Shown in pieces: positions 9,749 to 19,903 of a DNA stretch of 43,541 nucleotides (positions are counted from its first letter, which is position 1; each line of letters begins with the position of its first letter). The translations under genes were made by a program, and so were the position numbers. The stretch spans positions 1-43,541 of the forward strand of contig NZ_JUUZ01000028.1 in assembly GCF_001074155.1 (NCBI RefSeq). Reading direction: 5' to 3'. Origin of the DNA: Streptococcus pseudopneumoniae. Its GTDB lineage: Bacteria > Bacillota > Bacilli > Lactobacillales > Streptococcaceae. The notes under the pieces were generated by a model. The model saw nothing but the letters and a program-made list of their open reading frames with translations. It was not told the origin of the DNA and ran no database searches.

Positions 9749-12700
9749 TTATTCTTGTTCAGCAGTTTCTTCTGTTGCTTCCGCTTTTGCATTTTCTTCT
9801 GCTTCAAAGGCTGCTTTAGCCTCTTGAGCTGCTCTTTCGCGGGCTTTTTCAAGGTCATCTACGTGGATGACATCTTCGTCCATTCCTTCATCAAGGTCAC
9901 GAAGTTCCACTTCTTGATCGTCTTCGTCAAGGACACGCATGTCAAGACCAAGAGATTGCAATTCTTTTACAAGAACTCGGAATGATTCTGGAACACCTGG
10001 TTTTGGAATTGGTTTTCCTTTTGTAATAGCTTCATAAGCTTTCAAACGTCCGTTGATATCGTCAGACTTGTAAGTCAAGATTTCTTGAAGAACATTTGAA
10101 GCACCATAGGCTTCAAGCGCCCAAACCTCCATCTCACCGAAACGTTGTCCACCAAACTGAGCTTTACCTCCGAGTGGTTGTTGTGTAACGGTTGAGTATG
10201 GTCCGACTGAACGAGCGTGCAATTTATCATCAACCATGTGATGGAGTTTGATCATGTACATGACCCCAACTGACACACGGTTATCAAATGGTTCACCTGT
10301 ACGTCCGTCGTATAGGATAGTCTTAGCATCGCTATCCATACCTGCTTCTTTGACAGTGTCCCAAAGATCTTCAGAACTTGCTCCGTCAAAGACTGGTGTT
10401 GCGATGTGAATACCAAGAGTACGAGCCGCCATACCAAGGTGAAGCTCCATAACCTGACCGATATTCATACGTGATGGCACCCCAAGTGGGTTCAACATGA
10501 TATCGACTGGAGTTCCATCTGGAAGGTAAGGCATGTCTTCTACAGGAACTATACGAGAGACAACCCCTTTATTTCCGTGACGTCCGGCCATCTTATCTCC
10601 GACCTTGATCTTACGTTTTTGTGCGATGTATACGCGAACCAGCATGTTGACACCAGATTGCAATTCATCACCATTTGCACGTGTGAAGATTTTAACGTCA
10701 CGAACGACACCATCGGCACCGTGTGGTACACGAAGAGAAGTGTCACGAACTTCACGAGATTTGTCTCCGAAGATAGCGTGCAAGAGACGCTCTTCAGCAG
10801 AAAGGTCTTTTTCACCCTTAGGTGTGACTTTACCTACAAGGATATCCCCTTCTTTAACCTCAGCACCGATACGGATGATACCCATTTCGTCGAGATCTTT
10901 AAGGGCATCTTCACCAACGTTTGGAATTTCACGAGTGATTTCTTCAGGTCCAAGCTTTGTATCGCGTGTTTCTGATTCGTATTCTTCGAGGTGAACAGAT
11001 GTGTAAACATCGTCTTTCACCAAGCGTTCGCTCATGATAACGGCATCCTCGAAGTTGTAACCTTCCCATGTCATGTAGGCAACGATTGGGTTTTGTCCAA
11101 GCGCCATTTCACCTTTTTCCATAGAAGGTCCATCAGCGATAAAGTCACCTTTTTCGATGACATCGCCAACTCGAACAAGGGTACGTTGGTTATAAGCAGT
11201 ACCTGAGTTTGAACGACGGAATTTTTGGATGTGGTAAACATCAAGAGACCCATCTTCACGGCGAACTTCTACTTTGTCCGCATCCGCATAGGTAACCTTA
11301 CCACCATGTTGTGCAATAACTGCAGCTCCTGAGTCATGGGCTGCTTGGTATTCCATACCAGTACCAACGAAAGGTGCTTTAGGGTCGATCAACGGAACAG
11401 CCTGACGTTGCATGTTGGCACCCATGAGGGCACGGTTGGAGTCATCGTTTTCCAAGAAAGGAATACATGCTGTCGCAACGGCAACTACCTGTTTAGGAGA
11501 AACGTCCATATAGTCAACGCTTGATGCTGGATATTCTTGGTTAACCCCTTGGTGACGTCCCATGACAACTTTTTCAGCAAAAGTTCCATCTGCGTTCAAT
11601 TTAGAGTTAGCCTGAGCTACTGTGTATTCATCTTCTTCATCGGCAGTCAACCAAACAATTTCGTTGGTAACTTTACCAGTTGCACGGTCAACCTTACGGT
11701 ATGGTGTTTGAATGAAACCATACTTGTTGAGGTGCCCGTATGAAGACAAGTTGTTGATCAAACCGATGTTTGGTCCTTCAGGTGTTTCGATTGGACACAT
11801 ACGACCATAGTGAGTGTAGTGCACGTCACGCACTTCATATCCAGCGCGGTCACGTGTCAAACCACCAGGCCCTAAGGCAGACAAACGACGTTTGTGAGAC
11901 AACTCAGAAAGCGGGTTGTGTTGGTCCATGAACTGTGACAATTGTGAAGAACCAAAGAATTCTTTGATCGCTGCAGTCACTGGACGGATGTTAATGATTT
12001 GTTGAGGTGTCAATACTTCGTTATCTTGAACAGACATACGTTCACGAACATTACGTTCCATACGTGAAAGTCCAAGACGTACTTGGTTGGCAAGCAATTC
12101 ACCAACGGCACGAATACGACGGTTTCCGAGGTGATCGATATCATCGATACGACCGATGCCTTCAGCCAAGTTAAGGAAGTAGCTCATTTCAGCAAGGATA
12201 TCTGCCGGAGTGATAGTGCGAACTTTATCATCTGGATTTGCATTTCCGATGATTGTTACAACACGGTCTGGATCAGTTGGTGCCACAACCTTGAATTTTT
12301 GAAGAACAACTGGTTCTGTCAAAACAGCTGAGTCATTTGGAGTGTAGACAATCTTGTTCAAATCGCCATCCAAGTGACTTTCGATACTTTCGATGACATC
12401 GCGAGTCATAACAGTATCTTTTTCAACCAAGATTTCACCAGTTTCAGGGTCCACCAATGGTTCAGCTATTGTTTGGTTGAGCAAACGAGTTTTAATATTT
12501 AATTTCTTGTTAATCTTGTAGCGTCCAACAGCTGCCAAGTCATAACGACGTGGGTCGAAGAAACGAGCCACAAGTAAGGTACGTGAACTCTCAGCAGTTT
12601 TTGGTTCACCTGGACGAAGACGCTCATAAATTTCTTTCAAAGCTTCGTCTGTACGAGAGTCCATTGGGTTTTTATGGATATCTTTTTCAACAGTGTTGCG

Positions 12701-13351
12701 AACCAACTCACTGTCACCAAAGATATCAAAGATTTCGTCATCGCCTGAGAAACCAAGAGCACGAACCAAAGTCGTAAATGGAATTTTACGTGTACGGTCG
12801 ATACGAGTGTAGGCGATGTCTTTTGAGTCACTTTCAAGTTCCAACCAAGCTCCACGGTTAGGGATTACAGTTGAACCGTAGCCCACTTTACCGTTTTTGT
12901 CTACTTTATCATTAAAGTAAACACCTGGAGAACGCACTAACTGTGATACGATAATACGTTCACCACCGTTGATGATGAAAGTACCCATCTCAGTCATGAT
13001 TGGGAAATCTCCAAAGAAGACTTCTTGAGTTTTGATTTCGCCAGTTTCTTTGTTAATCAAGCGGAAAGTTACAAAGATTGGTGCTGAATAACTTGCATCA
13101 TGGATGCGAGCTTCTTCAAGCGTATATTTAGGTTCTTTGATTTCGTAGCCAACAAATTCCAACTCCATTGTTTCTGTGAAGTTTGAAATTGGCAATACAT
13201 CTTCAAACACTTCCTTCAGACCATGGTCTAGGAAATCTTTAAATGAATCAGTTTGAATTTCAATCAAATTTGGTAAGTCAAGAACTTCTTTAATTCTTGA
13301 AAAACTACGACGGGTACGATGTTTCCCGTATTGAACGTCATGTCCTGCCAA
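9749..13351 (-). CDS. rpoB: DNA-directed RNA polymerase subunit beta
   Basis: This is the beta subunit of core RNA polymerase. The start is chosen as TTG at 13351, because AAAGGAG (13359-13365) lies 7 nt upstream and the protein then begins (M)[16 protein letters not shown], as in other streptococci. An in-frame ATG at 13381 has no ribosome site and would add ten residues unlike the family. The product is 1200 residues. The rifampicin-binding segment at about residues 465-495 reads [23 protein letters not shown], with the usual Gln, Asp, His and Ser residues of susceptible strains. The C-terminus is acidic and Ala-rich ([15 protein letters not shown] and beyond). A leader of about 250 nt precedes the gene. 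Confidence 0.98.
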   Translation of the reverse strand: MAGHDVQYGKHRTRRSFSRIKEVLDLPNLIEIQTDSFKDFLDHGLKEVFEDVLPISNFTETMELEFVGYEIKEPKYTLEEARIHDASYSAPIFVTFRLINKETGEIKTQEVFFGDFPIMTEMGTFIINGGERIIVSQLVRSPGVYFNDKVDKNGKVGYGSTVIPNRGAWLELESDSKDIAYTRIDRTRKIPFTTLVRALGFSGDDEIFDIFGDSELVRNTVEKDIHKNPMDSRTDEALKEIYERLRPGEPKTAESSRTLLVARFFDPRRYDLAAVGRYKINKKLNIKTRLLNQTIAEPLVDPETGEILVEKDTVMTRDVIESIESHLDGDLNKIVYTPNDSAVLTEPVVLQKFKVVAPTDPDRVVTIIGNANPDDKVRTITPADILAEMSYFLNLAEGIGRIDDIDHLGNRRIRAVGELLANQVRLGLSRMERNVRERMSVQDNEVLTPQQIINIRPVTAAIKEFFGSSQLSQFMDQHNPLSELSHKRRLSALGPGGLTRDRAGYEVRDVHYTHYGRMCPIETPEGPNIGLINNLSSYGHLNKYGFIQTPYRKVDRATGKVTNEIVWLTADEEDEYTVAQANSKLNADGTFAEKVVMGRHQGVNQEYPASSVDYMDVSPKQVVAVATACIPFLENDDSNRALMGANMQRQAVPLIDPKAPFVGTGMEYQAAHDSGAAVIAQHGGKVTYADADKVEVRREDGSLDVYHIQKFRRSNSGTAYNQRTLVRVGDVIEKGDFIADGPSMEKGEMALGQNPIVAYMTWEGYNFEDAVIMSERLVKDDVYTSVHLEEYESETRDTKLGPEEITREIPNVGEDALKDLDEMGIIRIGAEVKEGDILVGKVTPKGEKDLSAEERLLHAIFGDKSREVRDTSLRVPHGADGVVRDVKIFTRANGDELQSGVNMLVRVYIAQKRKIKVGDKMAGRHGNKGVVSRIVPVEDMPYLPDGTPVDIMLNPLGVPSRMNIGQVMELHLGMAARTLGIHIATPVFDGASSEDLWDTVKEAGMDSDAKTILYDGRTGEPFDNRVSVGVMYMIKLHHMVDDKLHARSVGPYSTVTQQPLGGKAQFGGQRFGEMEVWALEAYGASNVLQEILTYKSDDINGRLKAYEAITKGKPIPKPGVPESFRVLVKELQSLGLDMRVLDEDDQEVELRDLDEGMDEDVIHVDDLEKARERAAQEAKAAFEAEENAKAEATEETAEQE

Positions 13352-13498
13352 GATGATTCTCCTTTGTAAATAAAGTTCCAAGCTTAGTCGCCCAAGCTAA
13401 TAATTATCGTTTAATGGTTCTAAAACCCCTATCAACTTATCCCCCTTGACTAATTTTTCAGAATCTTTAAATCTCTGTTACAGATGCAAAAAATACCG

Positions 13499-13554
13499 AA
13501 AAAAAGCACAAAAAGAGCAGTTAAATCCGACTTTTTTGAGGAGATTTAACTGCT
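13499..13554 (-). terminator. Terminator-like hairpin inside the rpoB leader
   Basis: A perfect 12-bp stem (AGCAGTTAAATC at 13516-13527 with its complement at 13543-13554) and a 15-nt loop is followed on the minus strand by CTTTTTGTGCTTTTT. It lies about 50 nt downstream of the predicted rpoB start of transcription and about 150 nt before the rpoB start codon. It is therefore either an attenuator or a terminator for transcription entering from the upstream gene. Confidence 0.65.
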
Positions 13555-13609
13555 GTGAGCCTTGTCCGGACAATATTTCAGACAAAACCTACGACAAATG
13601 ATTACTCAT

Positions 13610-13638
13610 ATTATACCCGATTTTCTCTAATTTTTCAA
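13610..13638 (-). promoter_or_regulatory. rpoBC promoter
   Basis: TTGAAA (13633-13638), a 17-nt spacer and TATAAT (13610-13615) on the minus strand form a near-consensus vegetative sigma promoter. Transcription would start near 13603, giving a leader of about 250 nt that includes the dyad TTGTCCGGACAA and the 12-bp hairpin. Confidence 0.8.
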
Positions 13639-13713
13639 GTCCTTTGAAGGATTTTTCTTGCTTTAGTATAGTTGTGGCTTGTTTTCAGAAAAGGTGATTT
13701 TCATACATTGACC

Positions 13714-15726
13714 TTACTGTGGTTTTTCTAGGATAAAAATTTCATCCGAAGAATAACTGCTTTCCTTGTAGCCAAGCTGTTCATATTGTTTGACCAGCTC
13801 GACATAGAGTTCACTCGTATCCTTACTCTTTCTTGGAATCACCACAAAATCAATAGATGAGTCCACTTTCTGACCGTTGTGATAGAAAATGTCATATAAT
13901 TTTTGATGTTTTCTAAGAGTTGGTGTGTATGGATGTTCGGCGACAACTGAAGATTCAGACGGCAGACTTTCTAAGGTGTATTGTATATTTTCAAAATTTT
14001 GTTTATTCTGATGATAATAGCCAATATTAAAATTCCATTTATGCGTCAATTGGTGTAAAAGTATACCAGATACAACGATACCTATCGTAACTGTAAGAAC
14101 AATTAATTTTTCTTGTAAAATCTTGTGGATTTGAAGTTCTTCCAAAGAGAGTAGAGCCATTAGAAATAGTAAAGCTCCACTTCCATAGCTATACTGAGCG
14201 CCAATATCATATTGATAAATCCAGTTAGGCAACAAATTAATGACAACAAGTGGTAGAGCCAATAAATAATTTTCCCAACTACGTTGAACAAGAGGTAGGA
14301 AACAAAGTGGAGCAAGCATTAAGAACAAATAGCCTAATCTTTTCGCGGTGAAAATTGTACTGATCACATATTCTGGATGGGTCAAGAGATTTTTCAAGAC
14401 CGTGAGCAATCCACTCTCACCATTCTGTAGGTAGGTATCGAAACGAGAGACCATACCTCCTTCACCATAAGCACTCAAGAGATACATCGCAAACATGAAA
14501 TAAACAATTGGTAAAACGATATCTGCTAACAGTATCCGTACTTTTGTTGTTTTCGATAAGGTGAAACGTTTTTGTAAAAGGAAGTAGGCGCCAATGCTAA
14601 TAACATAGATAAAGGCATCTTCCTTTACTAACAAAAGCAGCAAAGTCGAACCTATAATACCCAGTTTTTGCTCGGAAACAATGAAATAGAATAACCAGAA
14701 AATCAAAGCAGTTAGGAAACAATTCTCATGAAGATGGGTCCCTCCTGAAGTTGTAATAACTGGGAATAAAACAAACCATGCTACCGTCAATATATTTGTT
14801 AATTTAGAAAGTTTGAATTTAGGAAGCAGTAGTTTCAGAGGAATAATTGCAGAAAAAGCAACTAAAACCTGTAAAATGTCTAACGTCTCAATATATGGGA
14901 ATAATTTATAAAAGGGAAGCATTACATAAAAGATTGGTGAAACGTGTACCGCAAAATGGGAAAGCACTCTATCTCTCTCCAATGTTGTAATCGGAGTCCA
15001 ATCTGTATTCATACGCTCAAACATTTGAGAAAAAATACCAATGTCAAAGGTAGTTACTTCAATTGTCTTGACTTTATAATAGACAACGGCACAGAGATAC
15101 AAAACATAAATAATGCTAAGAGACAAGACTGCCCACCATACTATTTTTTTATGTTTTTCTAAAAACTCCTTTACTGGTAACTGTACAAAAAGCAAAATCA
15201 GTACAGCAGAAACAATCACTGCTAAAACGACTGGCCAAATTAATGTATAAAATCTTGTAGTCGTTAAATCAACGGCATGAAAACCAAGCGCCGTATCATT
15301 AAAATTAGAATCAACTAGGGTTAACAACCGGGGGAGTGTCCCTACTACCGTAAACAAATATAAAAAAGATAAGGTTTCACCTTTGAACTTAAAAAACACA
15401 AAGAGAACCACAGACAAAAGTAGTAAACCTAGCGCCAGGAAAAATGAAATACTTTTATAGACAGCAAAAAATAAGGCTAGGCATGAAATAAGAATATTAA
15501 TCCTACGAATATTGAGGGATGATTTTATTTCCACTACCCCAATGAATACAGCTGCTATAAGAAAGACCAAGATTTTGTCAAAAATAGGTCCCGAATTTAG
15601 ACTTAGAAAAAGATCTCGCGGAGCATAGTGCAATAAATTCGATAAAATAACTATTAAATATGCACCGAGACCATACGATAAAAATTGCTTTCGTTTTTCA
15701 AAAATATTTCCTAATACTTTTTCCAC
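13714..15726 (-). CDS. DUF2079 polytopic membrane protein
   Basis: The 670-residue integral membrane protein has a dozen or more hydrophobic segments and a C-terminal soluble tail of roughly 120 residues. The motifs FDIGIFSQMFE, HFAVHVSPIFY, GGTHLHENCF and LLVKEDAFIYV are those of the DUF2079 family, which has the look of GT-C-type membrane glycosyltransferases. No activity is proven for the streptococcal members. The start is GTG at 15726 with AGGAGG 8 nt upstream. No convincing terminator follows it, so its transcript may run into the rpoB leader, where the hairpin at 13516-13554 could stop it. The family call is firm; substrate and role are unknown. Confidence 0.8.
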   Translation of the reverse strand: MEKVLGNIFEKRKQFLSYGLGAYLIVILSNLLHYAPRDLFLSLNSGPIFDKILVFLIAAVFIGVVEIKSSLNIRRINILISCLALFFAVYKSISFFLALGLLLLSVVLFVFFKFKGETLSFLYLFTVVGTLPRLLTLVDSNFNDTALGFHAVDLTTTRFYTLIWPVVLAVIVSAVLILLFVQLPVKEFLEKHKKIVWWAVLSLSIIYVLYLCAVVYYKVKTIEVTTFDIGIFSQMFERMNTDWTPITTLERDRVLSHFAVHVSPIFYVMLPFYKLFPYIETLDILQVLVAFSAIIPLKLLLPKFKLSKLTNILTVAWFVLFPVITTSGGTHLHENCFLTALIFWLFYFIVSEQKLGIIGSTLLLLLVKEDAFIYVISIGAYFLLQKRFTLSKTTKVRILLADIVLPIVYFMFAMYLLSAYGEGGMVSRFDTYLQNGESGLLTVLKNLLTHPEYVISTIFTAKRLGYLFLMLAPLCFLPLVQRSWENYLLALPLVVINLLPNWIYQYDIGAQYSYGSGALLFLMALLSLEELQIHKILQEKLIVLTVTIGIVVSGILLHQLTHKWNFNIGYYHQNKQNFENIQYTLESLPSESSVVAEHPYTPTLRKHQKLYDIFYHNGQKVDSSIDFVVIPRKSKDTSELYVELVKQYEQLGYKESSYSSDEIFILEKPQ

Positions 15727-15753
15727 AGTTATAATCCTCCTAATAATAAGATA

Positions 15754-15762
15754 ATTGTATCA
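15754..15762 (-). promoter_or_regulatory. Candidate extended -10 promoter for the DUF2079 gene
   Basis: TGATACAAT on the minus strand fits an extended -10, about 30 nt before the GTG start. No good -35 box is seen. Confidence 0.35.
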
Positions 15763-15854
15763 TAATCCTTCCATTCCTTCTATCCTTTTTTGAATCTTTT
15801 GCAACACTATCAATGTAAGAGCTTCGATTTTTCATTCTCGAAAAAACTGAATAG

Positions 15855-15899
15855 AAAAAGAGTGGTTCAAACTAGTACTAATCTAGACCGAACCACTCT
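15855..15899 (-). terminator. Terminator after the VOC gene
   Basis: A 10-bp stem AGAGTGGTTC / GAACCACTCT (15859-15868 and 15890-15899) with a 21-nt loop is followed by TTTTC on the minus strand, immediately after the VOC stop codon. Confidence 0.75.
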
Positions 15900-15902
15900 A
15901 TT

Positions 15903-16757
15903 CTAATTTCCTACTCTAACTCGCGTAACGATACCGTCTTTGTCAGTCATGCTGAACTCTGCCGAAGAAATCCACTGAGTTACCGCTTCGCTACTTTGAG
16001 ATTGAGCAAATACTTTTAATAATTCCTCTTTGTTCTCAACTTCAACCACATAGTAGGCTAGCCCCACCATTCCATGCTTACGTCGAACTAAGTTTTTGCC
16101 ACCCCATTCATTGACAGCTAGATGATGGTGATAAGCCCCTGATGCGATCCAACTGGCATGTGGAATCGTGAATTTATCCTCCAGACCTAGAGACTCTTGA
16201 TAGAATGTACTCGCTTCTCGGCTATTCTTAACAGATAGGTGAACATGCCCCATACGAGTCCCACTTGCAATTGCAAAAGGCTCAATTTCTTTTCCTAATT
16301 GGTAGATATCTTGAGCAGAGAGTTCTTCTGTCACACCAATAATACGGCCATCCTCACGAATATCCCAGACTGTCACAGGCTTATCTCTATAGAGTTCTAT
16401 GCCATTACCCTCCAGGTCTTCTAGATAGATAGCCTCACTATAGCCATGATCAGCTCCACCAACTAATGGAATCTTTAAGTCTAATAAGTGTTTAAAAACA
16501 TTAGCCAAATCTTCACGAGTCGGCAAAAGAAGTGCCATATGATAAAGACCATAACTTTGCTTAGGATTACTAATGTCATCTGTCTTAATTAGCCGAACTA
16601 GCGGTTTCCCACCGGCACCTAAAAGAACTTGATTTTCCAATTGATTCAAAATCTCCAACCCAAGCAACTGATGATAAAATGCTGTCTGACTTTCTAAATC
16701 CTTTACGTTTAAAACCACTTCAGCCAAATGAATGCGACTATTGTATTGGTAAACCAT
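15903..16757 (-). CDS. VOC-family protein, two-domain glyoxalase / extradiol dioxygenase-like
   Basis: The 284-residue protein has two vicinal-oxygen-chelate halves. The first has HLAEVVLNVKDLESQTAFYHQLLGLE, a YHMALLLP strand and a GNGIELYRD strand. The second begins MGHVHLSVKNSREASTFYQESLGLE and has HHHLAVNEWGG. The His and Glu residues of a metal site (HLAEV, YHMAL, GIELY) are present. The layout matches Firmicutes CatE/YfiE-like proteins; the substrate cannot be read from sequence. The start is taken at 16757 because AGAGAGG lies 8 nt upstream and the family begins with this strand. The longer frame from 16805 would cover the promoter and has no ribosome site. It is a single-gene unit with its own promoter and terminator. 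Confidence 0.85.
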   Translation of the reverse strand: MVYQYNSRIHLAEVVLNVKDLESQTAFYHQLLGLEILNQLENQVLLGAGGKPLVRLIKTDDISNPKQSYGLYHMALLLPTREDLANVFKHLLDLKIPLVGGADHGYSEAIYLEDLEGNGIELYRDKPVTVWDIREDGRIIGVTEELSAQDIYQLGKEIEPFAIASGTRMGHVHLSVKNSREASTFYQESLGLEDKFTIPHASWIASGAYHHHLAVNEWGGKNLVRRKHGMVGLAYYVVEVENKEELLKVFAQSQSSEAVTQWISSAEFSMTDKDGIVTRVRVGN

Positions 16758-16773
16758 AGAAAACCTCTCTTTG

Positions 16774-16794
16774 TTGTAACTATTTTTATTACAA
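16774..16794. promoter_or_regulatory. Inverted repeat (operator candidate) at the VOC gene
   Basis: TTGTAA, 9 nt, TTACAA lies just downstream of the -10 box, where a repressor would block transcription. The layout fits MarR-type sites in general; the regulator is not identified. Confidence 0.45.
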
Positions 16795-16796
16795 TT

Positions 16797-16824
16797 ATTA
16801 TACATCCTTCTTAGCCAATGTCAA
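16797..16824 (-). promoter_or_regulatory. Promoter of the VOC gene
   Basis: On the minus strand TTGACA (16819-16824), a 16-nt spacer and TATAAT (16797-16802). Both boxes are perfect consensus. Confidence 0.75.
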
Positions 16825-16852
16825 TCCAGATGCTCAACGCTGATAAAACAAG

Positions 16853-16879
16853 AAAAATCCTCCCCATGTAGGAAGGATT
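16853..16879 (-). terminator. Terminator after adcA
   Basis: A 6-bp stem AATCCT / AGGATT (16856-16861 and 16874-16879) with a 12-nt loop is followed by TTTC on the minus strand. The T run is partly inside the stem. It closes the adcRCBA operon. Confidence 0.6.
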
Positions 16880-16887
16880 GTTTGGAT

Positions 16888-18390
16888 TTAATGAGCCAAC
16901 ATTTCTTGAGCAATCTCTTGACCTGATAAGCCATCTGGATAGTAGGTTGGCCAGTTGTCCATCTCTTCAAAGAGGGCTTCTTGGCTAGTGCCTCCAAAGA
17001 AGATATGGAAATGCTCTGCCTTGACCGGGGCGATATTGTGGTCGCTAAACTGAACATACTTGAATTGTCCAGCGTCTGCATCAGTCGCTTCAAAGAGGAA
17101 GCGTACTCCACGATTCCCTTTTTTATAAGTCAAGATTTTCTTGCCGACATACTTATAAGTATATTTCTTACTTTGGTCTCCTTGGATGAATTCCATAGTA
17201 TTATCCGTGATGTTAATCTTGCTTACATCTGTTTGGTAACCTTTTTGATAGTAGGCCTTATACTCATCCTTGGTCATCTTTCCAGTCAATTTAGCCTTGT
17301 AGTCAAATACTTGGTCAAGAGTACCATCCTCAAGGAAAGGATAGACAGACTGCCAGTTGCCAGCATAATCACTTAGGGTACGGTCCTTAACATCGGCATC
17401 CTCAAAGTAACCATTTTGAACGGTTTTAGTTTCCTCTGCCTTTTCTGGTTCAATCTCTGCTCCTGCCTGATCAGTTGTCTGCTTGAGAGACTTGAGATTT
17501 TTCTCCATGACAGAGATATAGTTTTCTCCAGCCTTCATGTCCTCTTCGGTCAAGCTTTCAAGAGGATTTAGAACATCTAACTTCACTCCTGTTTCTTTTG
17601 AGAGAGTATTCGCTAGGGCTTGAGAAGCATTTTCTTCAAAGTAGATATAAGAGATTTTGTTTTTCTTGATGTACTCGGTCAATTCTGCCAAACGGCTTGC
17701 TGAAGGCTCCGCATCTGGTGAAAGACCTGAGATAGAGACTTGATTGAGTCCGTAGTCTAAGGCTAGATAACGAAAGGCTGCGTGTTGAGTCACAAAACTC
17801 TTTTGTTTTGCACTAGAAAGTCCTTCAGTATAGGCCTTGTCCAAGGCTTGCAGTTTTTCGATATAGGCCGCTGCATTTTGTTCAAAAGTTACCTTCTTAT
17901 CTGGATAGTCAGCTGAAAGACTATCACGGATATGTTCTACAAGTTTGATTGCACGCGCAGGAGACAACCATACATGAGGGTCATACTCGTGATGATGACC
18001 TTCTTCACCATGGTCATGGTCTTCCTCTTCTTCACTTCCTGGAAGAAGCAACATATCTCCAGTAGCTTTAATCGTTTTTACTTTTTTCGCATCTAGGGAA
18101 TCTAATAACTTAGGAACCCAAGTTTCCATATTTTCATTCTCATAAACAAAGGCATCAGCATCTTGGATTTTAGCGACTGCCTTAGGTGATGGTTCATAGT
18201 CATGTGGCTCTGTTCCAGCCCCGATTAAGAGTTCAACATTGGCTGTATCCCCTGCTACTTGCTTGGTAAATTCGTAGACAGGATAGAAAGTTGTAACGAT
18301 ATTTAATTTCCCGTCTGCTTGTTTTTGATTGGAACAAGCAACTAAGAATAGTGTCACAAGACTTGCCAAAAGTAGACCTAGTTTTTTCAT
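16888..18390 (-). CDS. adcA: Zinc-binding lipoprotein AdcA with C-terminal ZinT domain
   Basis: This is the extracellular zinc-binding component of the AdcABC importer. The 500-residue protein has a lipobox (LFLVACS, Cys19) and an N-terminal cluster A-I (ZnuA-like) binding domain. That domain includes the His-rich, acidic loop EEEEDHDHGEEGHHHEYDPH near residues 118-140, between metal-ligand regions such as TEPHDYEPSP and TQHAAFRYLA. From about residue 310 it carries a ZinT domain, including the HFHIFFGG strand. This two-domain form is the streptococcal AdcA type. ATG at 18390 with GGAGAAG upstream, 9 nt after the adcB stop. Zinc uptake is expected to be repressed by AdcR through the promoter upstream of adcR. 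Confidence 0.96.
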   Translation of the reverse strand: MKKLGLLLASLVTLFLVACSNQKQADGKLNIVTTFYPVYEFTKQVAGDTANVELLIGAGTEPHDYEPSPKAVAKIQDADAFVYENENMETWVPKLLDSLDAKKVKTIKATGDMLLLPGSEEEEDHDHGEEGHHHEYDPHVWLSPARAIKLVEHIRDSLSADYPDKKVTFEQNAAAYIEKLQALDKAYTEGLSSAKQKSFVTQHAAFRYLALDYGLNQVSISGLSPDAEPSASRLAELTEYIKKNKISYIYFEENASQALANTLSKETGVKLDVLNPLESLTEEDMKAGENYISVMEKNLKSLKQTTDQAGAEIEPEKAEETKTVQNGYFEDADVKDRTLSDYAGNWQSVYPFLEDGTLDQVFDYKAKLTGKMTKDEYKAYYQKGYQTDVSKINITDNTMEFIQGDQSKKYTYKYVGKKILTYKKGNRGVRFLFEATDADAGQFKYVQFSDHNIAPVKAEHFHIFFGGTSQEALFEEMDNWPTYYPDGLSGQEIAQEMLAH

Positions 18391-18399
18391 GTACTTCTC

Positions 18400-19206
18400 C
18401 TATTTGATAAAACGTTTGAGTAAGCTGACTCCTAAAAAGACAACTACAAAGATAATGGTGATACTTGCACTCGGTGGTGTCTCTGCATAATAGGAAATAT
18501 AGAGTCCCGCAACCATACCTAGAAAACCAATAACACTGGCAAGAATCATCACAGAACTAAAGTTTTTACCTAGACGCAAAGCAATACTTGCTGGTAAGAC
18601 CATGATAGTCGATACCAAGAGTGCTCCCGCTGCTGGGATCATGAGGGCAATAGCCACACCAGTTACCATGTTAAAGAGGATAGACATGGTGCGTACAGGC
18701 AATCCATCGACAAAAGCTGTATCCTCATCAAAAGTTAGAATATACATAGGTCTTAAAAAGAGGAAGGTCAGGATTAAAACAACCGCTGCAATAACAAAGA
18801 GACCAATGACCTGCTCTTGACTAATAGTCACAATAGAACCAAAAAGGTACTGATCCAGACTCATAGAACTAGAGCTCTTACCCTTACTCATGACAATAAG
18901 TGAAACTGCAAGTCCTGTAGACATGAGAATGGCTGTCCCAATCTCCATAAAGCTTTTATAAACCGTACGTAGGTATTCAAGGAAGACCGCTGCAATCAAG
19001 ACAATCACAATAGTTGAAATGGTCGGAGAAATTCCTAAAACCAAGCCAAAGGCAACCCCTGAAAGCGAGACGTGACTCAGAGTATCACTCATGAGACTTT
19101 GACGACGCAAGATGAGGAAGGTCCCCAGAACAGGTGAAAAGAGACTCATGGCAATAACTGCTAAAAAGGCTCGCTGCATAAAATCATAAGACAATAGATT
19201 AAGCAT
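18400..19206 (-). CDS. adcB: Zinc ABC transporter permease AdcB
   Basis: This is the membrane-spanning subunit of the AdcABC zinc importer, family ABC-3 (ZnuB/MntB-like), with about eight hydrophobic segments. The family segments [27 protein letters not shown] and the C-terminal [15 protein letters not shown] stretch are seen. The start is set at the ATG at 19206 ([13 protein letters not shown]) because GGAGGTG lies 5 nt upstream. The longer frame from 19236 lies wholly inside adcC and has no ribosome site. It overlaps the adcC stop by 8 nt, implying translational coupling. Product 268 residues. Confidence 0.95.
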   Translation of the reverse strand: MLNLLSYDFMQRAFLAVIAMSLFSPVLGTFLILRRQSLMSDTLSHVSLSGVAFGLVLGISPTISTIVIVLIAAVFLEYLRTVYKSFMEIGTAILMSTGLAVSLIVMSKGKSSSSMSLDQYLFGSIVTISQEQVIGLFVIAAVVLILTFLFLRPMYILTFDEDTAFVDGLPVRTMSILFNMVTGVAIALMIPAAGALLVSTIMVLPASIALRLGKNFSSVMILASVIGFLGMVAGLYISYYAETPPSASITIIFVVVFLGVSLLKRFIK

Positions 19207-19903
19207 GCTCCACCTCCTGATCACTTTCATGGACATTGAAGCAACGCCATGGGGAATCTTGGTCTCGGACCAGGTGGATATTGCGATCTGCGTAATCCTT
19301 GACTTCTTCAGGATCGTGGGTAATCATCAAAACAGCCTTGCCATGATGGTGGGCACTGTGGTGCATGAGTTCATAAAACTCATCCTTGGTTCCCGCATCC
19401 ATCCCTGTCGTCGGCTCATCCAAGATAAAGATATCAGGATCTGAAGCAAACATACGTGCGATAACAGCCCTTTGCTTTTGCCCGCCAGAAAGGGAACCAA
19501 TCCTTTTGTCTCGATGTTCCCACATTCCAACAGAGTTTAAACTAGCCTTGATATGTTCCTCATCATGGGCATTCAAACGACGGAACCAGCCTTTTCTTGG
19601 ATAACGACCTGATTTGACAAATTCATAAACGGTACTTGGAAAACCTGCATTAAAACTTGCAATCTGTTGAGGAAGGTAGGCGATTCTTAGTTTTGTCCCA
19701 CGAGTGTTGGTCTTTGAAATGGTAACTTTGCCAAATCTTGGTTGTAGAATACCAAGACTGGCCTTGATAAGAGTTGTCTTGGCCGCGCCATTTTCTCCAG
19801 TAAGGGTGACAAATTCCCCACTATCAACACTGTAATTGATATGCTCAAGCACAGGTTCCTTGTCATAATAGAAGGACAAATCCTCTACTGTGATGTATCT
19901 CAT
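19199..19903 (-). CDS. adcC: Zinc ABC transporter ATP-binding protein AdcC
   Basis: This cytoplasmic ATPase powers the zinc importer. The 234-residue product carries a Walker A region GENGAAKTT (residues 36-44), Q-loop YLPQQIASF, signature LSGGQKQR, Walker B IFILDEP, D-loop and H-loop His in MITHD. The Walker A has Ala in place of the usual Gly before Lys (GxxGxGK normally), which is worth noting though the rest is canonical. The C-terminus is His/Glu-rich. It starts with ATG sharing one base with the adcR stop and overlaps adcB by 8 nt. Confidence 0.95.
   Translation of the reverse strand: MRYITVEDLSFYYDKEPVLEHINYSVDSGEFVTLTGENGAAKTTLIKASLGILQPRFGKVTISKTNTRGTKLRIAYLPQQIASFNAGFPSTVYEFVKSGRYPRKGWFRRLNAHDEEHIKASLNSVGMWEHRDKRIGSLSGGQKQRAVIARMFASDPDIFILDEPTTGMDAGTKDEFYELMHHSAHHHGKAVLMITHDPEEVKDYADRNIHLVRDQDSPWRCFNVHESDQEVEHA

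Noticed and set aside
6089..13300. Plus- and minus-strand open frames of 60-143 residues within rpoC and rpoB
   Set aside because: Alternative-frame shadows of highly conserved genes, caused by codon bias.
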